Shown here: positions 28,275-34,730 of the stretch, one piece after another
Layout of the letters: every line of letters begins with the position of its first letter
How positions within the stretch are numbered: position 1 is the first letter of the stretch
NCBI GenBank assembly: GCA_902537945.1
Contig: CACBDG010000001.1
Location: forward strand, 215,899 to 279,898
Length of the DNA stretch: 64,000 bases
Source: an uncultured SAR116 cluster alpha proteobacterium
Lineage (GTDB): Bacteria > Pseudomonadota > Alphaproteobacteria > Puniceispirillales > Marisalimonadaceae
Direction of reading: 5' to 3'
Made by a program: the position numbers and the translations under genes
The notes under the pieces: model-generated
Told to the model about the DNA's origin: nothing
Databases searched by the model: none
The model's input: only the letters and a program-made list of their open reading frames with translations

Positions 28275-29129
28275 TCACGCAAACGACGGAATTGTGTCGG
28301 ACAGTTCCATTTTGAACCCAAACCACTTTTCTTGCAACTCGTAAATCTCTCCGCTATCTTTCAGCCTTGTCAGTTCAGCATCCATCCAATTGACAATTTC
28401 TGTATCTTCTTTACGCGCCGCTATCCCTGCCCAATTCAACTTTCCGACTGGGCGTACCAATGCGTATGCACCTGGACGGTCCTTCATCACTTTTCCTAAT
28501 GTTGGCAGAGTGTTAAGCACACCATCAACTGTTCCTTGACTGAGCGCAAGGTAAGCAGAAGGATGATCATCATAAATTTTTACGTCAGAAAATCCAGTTC
28601 CTTTGGCGGCTACGATTTCTTTTTCAAGAGCTGGCTTCATCATTTCACCAGGTGATCCAAGTTTAACTCCAAGTACTTTCCCAGAAAGATCCTTCACTGA
28701 CATAATTTTTGATGCATCATCTGCTCGAATAAGCATAGCTTGGCTTGCTTCAGCATACGGAATAGAAAAAGCAACTTTTTCTAAACGCTCTTTACGGTAA
28801 CTCATAGACGACATAATCACATCGAACCTTCCAGCGTAGAGCGCTGGAATTACACCTGACCATTGCGTGTCAATAAATTCTGGCTTAACTCCCAATGAAG
28901 AACACATCAAAGCTGCTAAGTCCACATCATAGCCCACTATCTTACCTGCGTCCCGAAAAGTAAAAGGCGGATACGTTGCTTCACATCCTATTTGCAATAC
29001 TCCCGACGCTTTCACATCAGACAAAGTTTTACTCCCTGCTCGAGCTAAACTAGGTGTCAACATTGATACTGCCAAACCCGAGGCAGCAGTTACTAAAACT
29101 TGACGACGTGTAAATTTAGTTGTTTTCAT
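28275..29129 (-). CDS. Polar amino acid-type ABC transporter periplasmic substrate-binding protein
   Basis: The track starts at 29204, but the ATG at 29129 has a GGAG ribosome site upstream and begins a twin-arginine signal peptide (MKTTKFTRRQVLVTAASGLA, then LARAG), so 29129 is preferred. The mature part is a type II SBP_bac_3 protein: LQIGCEATYPPFTFRD, VGYDVDLAALMCSSL, DVIMSSMSYRKERLEKVAFSIPY, KVLGVKLGSPGE, and C-terminal LQEKWFGF. Its ligand-binding Arg/Asp set is typical of amino acid binders, but the exact ligand cannot be read. The protein is exported folded by Tat, which is unusual for this family. First gene of the islet operon. Confidence 0.92.
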   Translation of the reverse strand: MKTTKFTRRQVLVTAASGLAVSMLTPSLARAGSKTLSDVKASGVLQIGCEATYPPFTFRDAGKIVGYDVDLAALMCSSLGVKPEFIDTQWSGVIPALYAGRFDVIMSSMSYRKERLEKVAFSIPYAEASQAMLIRADDASKIMSVKDLSGKVLGVKLGSPGEMMKPALEKEIVAAKGTGFSDVKIYDDHPSAYLALSQGTVDGVLNTLPTLGKVMKDRPGAYALVRPVGKLNWAGIAARKEDTEIVNWMDAELTRLKDSGEIYELQEKWFGFKMELSDTIPSFA

Positions 29130-29714
29130 ATTACTACATACTCCTATATTTGCTTTTTCATTAAATAATTGTCGGAAGGTATTGTTTTGAGTTATATAGT
29201 ACAATTTTTATCCGGCTTTTTTGTACTGAAAACACGGGGTGCTAAAAAATTAAGCTAAATCAGCAATCATTTTAATCAATGTTTAATAAAACAGCATAAA
29301 TCGAATTTACTTATATATCGAAAATACAAACTCAATTTAAGCATTTTAGTACAATCACTTTACAACTTGAATCTCAAAACTTATTGGATATTTGAAATCC
29401 TCTTAATGTTAAATCTAGTTGTGTCATTCGTATATTGACACCTATTTATCAACAAAATGACGTGACAGTCCAATGTGAATAAAGCAATTAAATAGAAAAT
29501 TTAAAGTAATTATCAATATCGCTAAAGCTATAATGATGAGTGCCGTCAAGTTATTCTCCATAACTGTTTAATAAGTGTGACGATAAATGATACAAAAATC
29601 AAATAAACTGGCTTGACTGTGTTTACAATACAGAATAACAATTGACCTATAATTGTGGGAATACCTAGAATTACTTGACTATATTGGTTATACATAAGTT
29701 GTAATCAGGTAACC
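29130..29714. other. Noncoding stretch upstream of the islet operon
   Basis: About 585 bases without a credible ORF on either strand. It is AT-rich like the host rather than GC-richer like the islet genes. It should hold the minus-strand promoter of the ABC operon, and contains three copies of AGTACAA or its complement (29198, 29221 inverted, 29348). No tRNA other than the decayed 3' fragment at its right end and no integrase remnant could be recognised. Confidence 0.6.
29197..29228. promoter_or_regulatory. Candidate operator: inverted repeat TAGTACAA / TTGTACTG
   Basis: AGTACAA at 29198-29204 faces its complement TTGTACT at 29221-29227 with 16 bases between, and a third copy, TAGTACAAT, occurs at 29347-29355. 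The pair sits about 70-100 bases upstream of the binding-protein start, where a regulator could act. No regulator gene is in the islet. Seen in sequence; role inferred. Confidence 0.35.
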
Positions 29715-29765
29715 CAAAAACCAGTGCCGAAAGGCTTCCCGGTTTGATTCTGGGTATCCCTACCA
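29715..29765 (+). repeat. Right direct repeat (attR-like), degenerate 3' half of tRNA-Leu
   Basis: Matches the 3' 51 bases of the intact tRNA-Leu with three changes: C to A in the variable-arm loop, C to T at the conserved T-loop C56, and C to T in the T stem giving a G-U pair. Loss of C56 suggests it no longer functions. Just upstream, GTAATCAGGTAAC resembles the tRNA D arm, so the copy may be a whole tRNA-Leu pseudogene with a short internal deletion rather than a clean half. Confidence 0.85.
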
Positions 29766-29799
29766 CAATTCCTAATTAAGTGTAGGCAGAAATTTTAAA

Positions 29800-30264
29800 A
29801 TGGAACTTAATGATGAGGTCAAAATACCAGCAAAATTAGAATACGTTTACAATTGTTTGAACGATCTTGAAGTTTTACAAAAATGTATTCCAGGATGCGA
29901 AGAATTATTAGAAGATACAGATGGTTCTTTGTCAGCTAGGGTAGTTTTAAAAATTGGACCAATAAAAGCAAATTTTAAAGGGAAAATTGTGTTAGATTTA
30001 TCAAATGGCCCTGAAAAGTATTCGCTAAATGGTGAAGGGGATGGTGGCATGGCAGGTTTTGCAAAAGGAGGTGCTGATGTCGAACTAATTGCAGATGGTA
30101 ATGAGACAATTTTAAAATACGTTGCTAAGAGTTCTGTAACAGGTAAGATTGCTCAACTTGGAAGTCGCTTAATTTTAAACACAGCTAAAAAATTATCTAA
30201 AACTTTTTTTGAAAATTTCAGAGAATATATCCACAATGAAAAAAATGAAAATGTTCAAGTATAA
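29800..30264 (+). CDS. CoxG-like SRPBCC family protein, copy 1
   Basis: A 154-residue START/SRPBCC-fold protein of the CoxG (carbon monoxide dehydrogenase subunit G) group. It begins MELNDEVKIPAKLEYVYNCL, with CIPGCEEL and LKIGPIKANFKGKI, then YSLNGEGDGGMAGFAKGGADVELI, all family hallmarks. CoxG in Oligotropha anchors CO dehydrogenase to the membrane, but homologues accompany many molybdenum hydroxylases. No coxMSL genes are nearby. Copy 2 follows 224 bases later and is close in sequence throughout, a tandem duplication. It starts 34 bases after the degenerate tRNA repeat. Copy 1 has an extra KNENVQV tail. Confidence 0.85.
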   Translation: MELNDEVKIPAKLEYVYNCLNDLEVLQKCIPGCEELLEDTDGSLSARVVLKIGPIKANFKGKIVLDLSNGPEKYSLNGEGDGGMAGFAKGGADVELIADGNETILKYVAKSSVTGKIAQLGSRLILNTAKKLSKTFFENFREYIHNEKNENVQV

Positions 30265-30488
30265 CTAATTGTAATTATTGTTTTCAATGTTAGATCTATA
30301 CAATCAATAAATTCTTAAAATCTTAATAACACTTAGCTTGATATTTTGTAAGTTAATGTGCTAAAGAATTTTACAATAATTAGGTAATTGATCTACATTT
30401 AAGCTATGTAAAATAAGTCTTAATTGTTTACATGTGTGATTAAATTTTTAAACCCTAATATAAGGATTTCAAAAAGAGAAGTAAATCT

Positions 30489-30941
30489 ATGGAATTGAAT
30501 GACGAAATAAGAATCCCTGCAAAATTAGATTTTGTTTATAAATCTTTAAATGACTTACATATATTGCAGACTTGTATTCCTGGGTGCGAAGAATTAATAG
30601 AAGGTCAAGATGGCACATTGAGTGCTAAAGTTATTTTAAAAATTGGCCCTATAAAAGCTGGCTTTAAAGGTAAAATAAACTTAGATCTTTCAAAAGGTCC
30701 TTCAAGATACTCGCTAACTGGTCAAGGTGATGGAGGTGTGGCAGGCTCAGCTTCTGGCGGTGCTGATGTTGAGTTGATAGAAGATGGTAATGAAACAATT
30801 TTGAAATATGTCGCTACAAGTAATGTTAAAGGAAAAATTGCTCAATTGGGTAGTAGATTGGTTTTGAGCACTGCTAAAAAGCTTTCAAGAGCATTTTTTG
30901 AAAATTTTAAGAATTATGTTACAGAAGAACAAAAAAATTAG
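30489..30941 (+). CDS. CoxG-like SRPBCC family protein, copy 2
   Basis: A 150-residue paralogue of the preceding gene with the same landmarks: MELNDEIRIPAKLDFVY, CIPGCEELIEGQDG, LKIGPIKAGFKGKI, GQGDGGVAGSASGGADVELI, and IAQLGSRLVLSTAKKLS. The fold binds hydrophobic ligands or cofactors; the family role is attachment or maturation of Mo-hydroxylases, here unproven. It has its own upstream spacer and an AAGAGAAG ribosome site, so it may be separately transcribed. The YbaK-like gene follows within about 36 bases. Confidence 0.85.
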   Translation: MELNDEIRIPAKLDFVYKSLNDLHILQTCIPGCEELIEGQDGTLSAKVILKIGPIKAGFKGKINLDLSKGPSRYSLTGQGDGGVAGSASGGADVELIEDGNETILKYVATSNVKGKIAQLGSRLVLSTAKKLSRAFFENFKNYVTEEQKN

Positions 30942-30977
30942 ATAAATATAAAAATTTCATTGTTGATAAACCTTAAA

Positions 30978-31499
30978 ATGGATCATCACTTAAAACTTCC
31001 AATATCATCTAATCAACTATTAAAACAATTAGATGATTGGAAAATCATTTATAAACACTTTACCCATAAACCATTGATTTCAGTGAATGAATCTAAATTA
31101 ATTCAAGAAAAACTTTTTGGTAATAATAAAGAAAATGGTCATATAAAGAATCTTTATCTAAGAGATAAAAAGAAAAAAAATATATTATTTGTAGCTCATC
31201 AAGATGCAGTTATCGACTTAAAGCTACTTGCAGAAAAAATGAACATGGGTCGTTTAAGTTTTGGTTCTAAAGAAAGATTAATGGAAAATTTAGGTGTATT
31301 ACCAGGAGCTGTCTCTCCATTCGCCATGATTAATGGAGTTAAAAATAACGTTACTATTTTTTTAGACACAAAGCTTAAATCTTATAAAAGGATTTTTGCA
31401 CATCCACTGGAAAATAATCAAACTCTTGAAATAAAATTTGATCAACTTGAAAAATTTTTTAAGAAAATATTTGTGACAACTTATTGGATTGATTTATAG
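30978..31499 (+). CDS. YbaK/ProX-type aminoacyl-tRNA deacylase
   Basis: The track starts at TTG 30960; the ATG at 30978 (MDHHLKLPISSNQLL) is preferred, though neither has a clear ribosome site. The roughly 173-residue protein has the editing-domain features: ILFVAHQDAVIDLKLLA, the invariant Lys region MGRLSFGSKERL, LGVLPGAVSPFAMIN, and C-terminal FAHPLENNQTLEI. This is the ProX/PrdX form, a free-standing homologue of the ProRS editing domain that clears Ala-tRNA(Pro). It is cytosolic and unrelated in function to the sox genes downstream. Confidence 0.87.
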   Translation: MDHHLKLPISSNQLLKQLDDWKIIYKHFTHKPLISVNESKLIQEKLFGNNKENGHIKNLYLRDKKKKNILFVAHQDAVIDLKLLAEKMNMGRLSFGSKERLMENLGVLPGAVSPFAMINGVKNNVTIFLDTKLKSYKRIFAHPLENNQTLEIKFDQLEKFFKKIFVTTYWIDL

Positions 31500-31569
31500 A
31501 TATAGTTTTATTGATTTTGAATCATAACTTTATTTATTAATTATCCCAAAAATATATTATAGTAAAACA

Positions 31570-31944
31570 ATGTTCTATAAATTAATAAAAATGTATTTTA
31601 AGTTCATTATTTTTATTATTTTTGTATTTAATTTAACAGTAAGTTCTTGTTACGCGAAAGATAATTCTCTGTTGTTGATGATAACTGATAAGACATGTTT
31701 AATTTGTATGGTATGGGAAAAGCAAATAGGTAAAATATATCCCAAAACTGAAATTGCTAATAAATTTCCTCTTTCAAGAATTGAAATGAAAGATTTTGTG
31801 AATTACTCTAAACATAAAATAAAAAAAACAAATATAACCCCAACATTTATTTTTATAAAAAATAATAATGAGCAGGGTCGATTTGAAGGATACACAAGTC
31901 CTGAAATGTTTTGGTGGCAAGTTGACGAAATAATTGGTGACTAA
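31570..31944 (+). CDS. soxS: SoxS-like periplasmic thioredoxin
   Basis: A 124-residue exported protein: a signal segment (FKFIIFIIFVFNLTV, then CYAKD), then a thioredoxin-like domain with CLICMVWEKQIGKIYP, where the CxxC is CLIC, and a cis-Pro region NITPTFIF. The pattern CxxCxxWxxxIGxIYPxT is that of SoxS from Paracoccus-type sox clusters, which reduces and reactivates SoxYZ. The membrane partner SoxV is not in the window. It lies 48 bases upstream of soxY on the same strand. Not to be confused with the enterobacterial SoxS regulator. Confidence 0.8.
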   Translation: MFYKLIKMYFKFIIFIIFVFNLTVSSCYAKDNSLLLMITDKTCLICMVWEKQIGKIYPKTEIANKFPLSRIEMKDFVNYSKHKIKKTNITPTFIFIKNNNEQGRFEGYTSPEMFWWQVDEIIGD

Positions 31945-31992
31945 TATAATATAATAAGTAATTATTAAACTATTAATTTTTTGGAGATTTCT

Positions 31993-32454
31993 ATGAAACG
32001 TCAAAAAATGATTATGATTTCAAGAAGAAATATTATGTATCTATTAGGCGGGGTTGCAAGTACTGCATTATTTTCAAATTATGCATTAGCTAAACCCAAC
32101 TTAGCTCTTAAAAGAATCAAAGAAATAAGTAAAAACAATGTTGAAGAAATTGATTTATTTTTAGATGTTCCTGAAATTGCTGAAAATGGAAATCAAGTAA
32201 AAGTTAGCTTTGATATTGATAGTCCTATGACTAATGATGATTTTGTTAAAACAGTTTATTTATTAGCAGATGGTAATCCAGCTCCTAATGTAGCAAAATT
32301 TTCTTTTAGCACAGATATGGGAGCATGCTCAGCAACAACTAGAATGAGATTATCTAAAACACAAAATGTTTATCTTTTAGCAGAATATAATAATGGTAAA
32401 TTTGCCATGACAAAATCAAAAGTAAAAGTAACAATTGGTGGTTGTGGCGGTTAG
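31993..32454 (+). CDS. soxY: Sulfur-carrier protein SoxY
   Basis: The track starts at TTG 31981, but GGAG at 31983-31986 is the ribosome site of the ATG at 31993. The 153-residue protein has a twin-arginine signal (MISRRNIMYLLGG), an Ig-like domain and the swinging-arm C-terminus TIGGCGG, whose Cys carries the sulfur substrate. SoxYZ is the central carrier in periplasmic thiosulfate oxidation. soxZ follows after 15 bases with an excellent AAGGAGAG site. Confidence 0.95.
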   Translation: MKRQKMIMISRRNIMYLLGGVASTALFSNYALAKPNLALKRIKEISKNNVEEIDLFLDVPEIAENGNQVKVSFDIDSPMTNDDFVKTVYLLADGNPAPNVAKFSFSTDMGACSATTRMRLSKTQNVYLLAEYNNGKFAMTKSKVKVTIGGCGG

Positions 32455-32469
32455 AAGGAGAGATACGTT

Positions 32470-32796
32470 ATGTCTAAAATTAAACCAAGAGGAAAAGTAC
32501 CAAAAAAAGCCTCTGTTGATGAAATAATAGAGATAAAAACACTTATTAGGCATCCAATGCATAGTGGACGTATGAAAGATAAAAATGGTAAAAACATCCC
32601 AAAACGTATAATTAACAAATTTTTAGTCAAGTTTAATGGCAAACAGGTTTTTGTGATGAATTTAGAACCTTCCATATCAACAAATCCATATATTGCATTC
32701 CCTTATAAGGCAAAAGAAACAGGAACTTTTGACTTCGAGTGGACTGATGATAATGGTGAGAAATATACAATGTCCAGAAAAATGACAGTATCCTAA
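32470..32796 (+). CDS. soxZ: Sulfur-carrier partner protein SoxZ
   Basis: A 108-residue protein without signal peptide, exported with SoxY on SoxY's Tat signal. Hallmarks: IKTLIRHPMHSGRMKD, KNIPKRIINKF, and ISTNPYIAFPYKA, ending WTDDNGEKYTMSRKMTV. It forms the heterodimer that positions the SoxY arm for SoxB and SoxCD. The start follows AAGGAGAGATACGTT. Confidence 0.96.
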   Translation: MSKIKPRGKVPKKASVDEIIEIKTLIRHPMHSGRMKDKNGKNIPKRIINKFLVKFNGKQVFVMNLEPSISTNPYIAFPYKAKETGTFDFEWTDDNGEKYTMSRKMTVS

Positions 32797-32809
32797 ATAA
32801 GGTTTTACA

Positions 32810-34087
32810 TTGAAAAAAAACAAAAAGAAAAAAATAAAGATAAATCGCAGAGAATTGCTTGCAGGTACTGCCTCATTCGGTGCTATCGCTCTTACAACAA
32901 AGGTAGTTAATTCTCAAGAAGCAAACCCCAATAATTTACCACCTAATGTTCCGGAGTGGACTGCTGAATTAGGAGCTGGGGTTGACGCTAATCCTTATGG
33001 AATGCCATCTGAATTTGAAAAAAATGTTATTCGAAGAAATGTAGAATGGTTAACAGCTAGTACTGAGTCCTCTGTTAATTTTACTCCTATACAAGATTTA
33101 GAAGGAATTATAACACCTAATGGTTTATGTTTTGAAAGACATCATGGTGGAGTATCTATAATAAACCCTAAAGATTATCGACTAATGATTAATGGTTTGG
33201 TTGATAGAGAAATGATCTTCACATTAGATGATTTGAAAAGATTTCCACAAACTAATAAATTTTATTTTTTAGAATGTGCTGCTAATGGAGGCATGGAATG
33301 GAAAGGATCACAACTTAATGGTTGTCAATATACTTTTGGTATGGTCCATAATGTCCAATATACTGGAGTAAAATTATCAGATTTAATTCTTGAAACTGGT
33401 CTAAAACCCAAAGCTAAGTGGGTCCTTGCAGAAGGTAGCGATTCATCAGGTATGACAAGGTCAATTCCTATTGAAAAAATTCTTGATGACTGCATGATTG
33501 CGTGGGCCATGAATGGTGAGGCATTAAGATCTGAACAGGGATATCCTGCTAGGTTAGTTGTTCCAGGTTGGGAAGGAAATATGTGGGTAAAGTGGTTAAG
33601 AAGGCTAGAATTTGGCGATATGCCTTATATGACAAGAGAAGAGACTTCAAAATACACAGATTTACTACCTGACGGAAAAGCAAGAATGTTCACTTGGGTT
33701 ATGGATGCTAAATCTGTAGTTACCTCTCCAAGTCCAGAAAAGGCAATTTTTAAAAAAGGAGTTCATCAATTAAGGGGGCTTGCATGGTCTGGCAGAGGTA
33801 AGATCAAAAGGGTTGATGTTTCTTTAGATGGTGGAAAAAACTGGGAAACTGCAAAATTACATGATCCTGTATTGAGTAAAAGCTTAGCCCGATTTACCTT
33901 ACCATTTGAGTGGAATGGTCAAGAGCTTTTGGTTCAATCAAGAGCTATTGACGAAACAAATTATGTACAACCAACTATTCAAGAACTTCAAAAATTGAGA
34001 GGTGTTAATTCAATTTATCATAATAATTCCATTGCAACTTGGAAAGTTAACAAAGATGGAACAGTAGACAATGTTCGACTTGGTTAG
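32810..34087 (+). CDS. soxC: Sulfane dehydrogenase molybdopterin subunit SoxC
   Basis: A 425-residue sulfite-oxidase-family protein starting at TTG; no nearby in-frame ATG precedes the twin-arginine signal (INRRELLAGTASFGAIA). The Moco-binding Cys lies in FYFLECAANGGMEWKG; further landmarks are GLCFERHHGG, DYRLMINGLVDREM, PARLVVPGWEGNMWVKWLRR, and a dimerisation domain with RGLAWSGRGKIKRVDVS. SoxCD removes six electrons from the sulfane sulfur held on SoxY, allowing complete oxidation to sulfate without sulfur globules. It overlaps soxD by 17 bases. Confidence 0.93.
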   Translation: MKKNKKKKIKINRRELLAGTASFGAIALTTKVVNSQEANPNNLPPNVPEWTAELGAGVDANPYGMPSEFEKNVIRRNVEWLTASTESSVNFTPIQDLEGIITPNGLCFERHHGGVSIINPKDYRLMINGLVDREMIFTLDDLKRFPQTNKFYFLECAANGGMEWKGSQLNGCQYTFGMVHNVQYTGVKLSDLILETGLKPKAKWVLAEGSDSSGMTRSIPIEKILDDCMIAWAMNGEALRSEQGYPARLVVPGWEGNMWVKWLRRLEFGDMPYMTREETSKYTDLLPDGKARMFTWVMDAKSVVTSPSPEKAIFKKGVHQLRGLAWSGRGKIKRVDVSLDGGKNWETAKLHDPVLSKSLARFTLPFEWNGQELLVQSRAIDETNYVQPTIQELQKLRGVNSIYHNNSIATWKVNKDGTVDNVRLG

Positions 34088-34715
34088 AAAACTAACAATA
34101 TTTTTTATAATGATAGCTATACCTATAATCCTTCATGCTAGTGAAAGAAAATTTAATTTAGGTAAAATTGCAACTAAAACTGAAATCGCTGGGTGGGATA
34201 TCGATGTTAGACCTGACGGAGTGGGTGCACCAATAGGTAGCGGTAATGCAATAGACGGTGAAGAAATATATGCAGAACAATGCGCATCTTGTCATGGAGA
34301 TTTTGGCGAAGGTCTTGATAGATGGCCAGAATTAGTTGGTGGCGAAGACAGTTTAGATACTCATGATCCAGTAAAAACAACCGGAAGTTATTGGCCATAC
34401 GCATCAACTATGTATGATTATATATATCGCGCAATGCCTTTTGGTGTAGCTCAATCATTAACACACGATGAAACATATAGTGTCGTTGCTTATCTTTTAA
34501 ATATGAACGAGATAATTGAAGAAGATTTTGTATTGAATGATAAAAATATTGGCAAGATAAAGATGCCAAATGTAGAAGGTTTTCTTTTACCAGATCCAAG
34601 ACCAGATATTTCAAACTTAAATGGTAAACCATGTATGAAAAATTGTGTTTCGCCAACTAAAATTATTGGAAAAGCCCGTGATATAGACGTAACACCTGAG
34701 GACGAAAAATCGTAA
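34071..34715 (+). CDS. soxD: Sulfane dehydrogenase cytochrome c subunit SoxD (short, monohaem)
   Basis: A 214-residue cytochrome with an N-terminal signal (LTIFFIMIAIPIILHAS). The only haem site is QCASCHGDFGEG near residue 70; the axial Met is likely in AMPFGVAQSLTHDE. The segment DVRPDGVGAPIGSGNAIDGEEIYAEQC is typical of SoxD. A late CMKNC pair has no His and is not a haem site. Paracoccus SoxD is longer and dihaem, so this is a shortened form. Translation is coupled to soxC by a 17-base overlap. Confidence 0.88.
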   Translation: MFDLVRKLTIFFIMIAIPIILHASERKFNLGKIATKTEIAGWDIDVRPDGVGAPIGSGNAIDGEEIYAEQCASCHGDFGEGLDRWPELVGGEDSLDTHDPVKTTGSYWPYASTMYDYIYRAMPFGVAQSLTHDETYSVVAYLLNMNEIIEEDFVLNDKNIGKIKMPNVEGFLLPDPRPDISNLNGKPCMKNCVSPTKIIGKARDIDVTPEDEKS

Positions 34716-34730
34716 ACAAAGGGAAAGTTC

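Larger units (their letters stand above)
25326..29765. mobile_element. Putative tRNA-Leu-bounded genomic islet (amidohydrolase plus ABC importer)
   Basis: Direct 51-base repeats bound the segment: the 3' end of the intact tRNA-Leu on the left and a degenerate copy on the right. The four genes inside are all minus strand and visibly richer in G+C: the line starting at 26641 has 28 G/C in 60, whereas the line starting at 41281 has 12 in 60 (sample lines only). Codons and residue use (many Ala, Gly, Arg) differ from the Lys/Asn/Ile-rich neighbours. No integrase, transposase or excisionase gene is present, so it is either a passenger that used a helper integrase or an old, stripped element. Before insertion, the tRNA gene would have sat directly upstream of the first CoxG-like gene. 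Confidence 0.75.

Noticed and set aside
25377-29714. Integrase or transposase in the tRNA-bounded islet
   Set aside because: Both strands were read; the only open frames of size are the four transport/hydrolase genes and their shadows.
31570-31944. Reading soxS as the enterobacterial redox regulator
   Set aside because: The protein has a signal segment and a thioredoxin CxxC, and no AraC-type helix-turn-helix.
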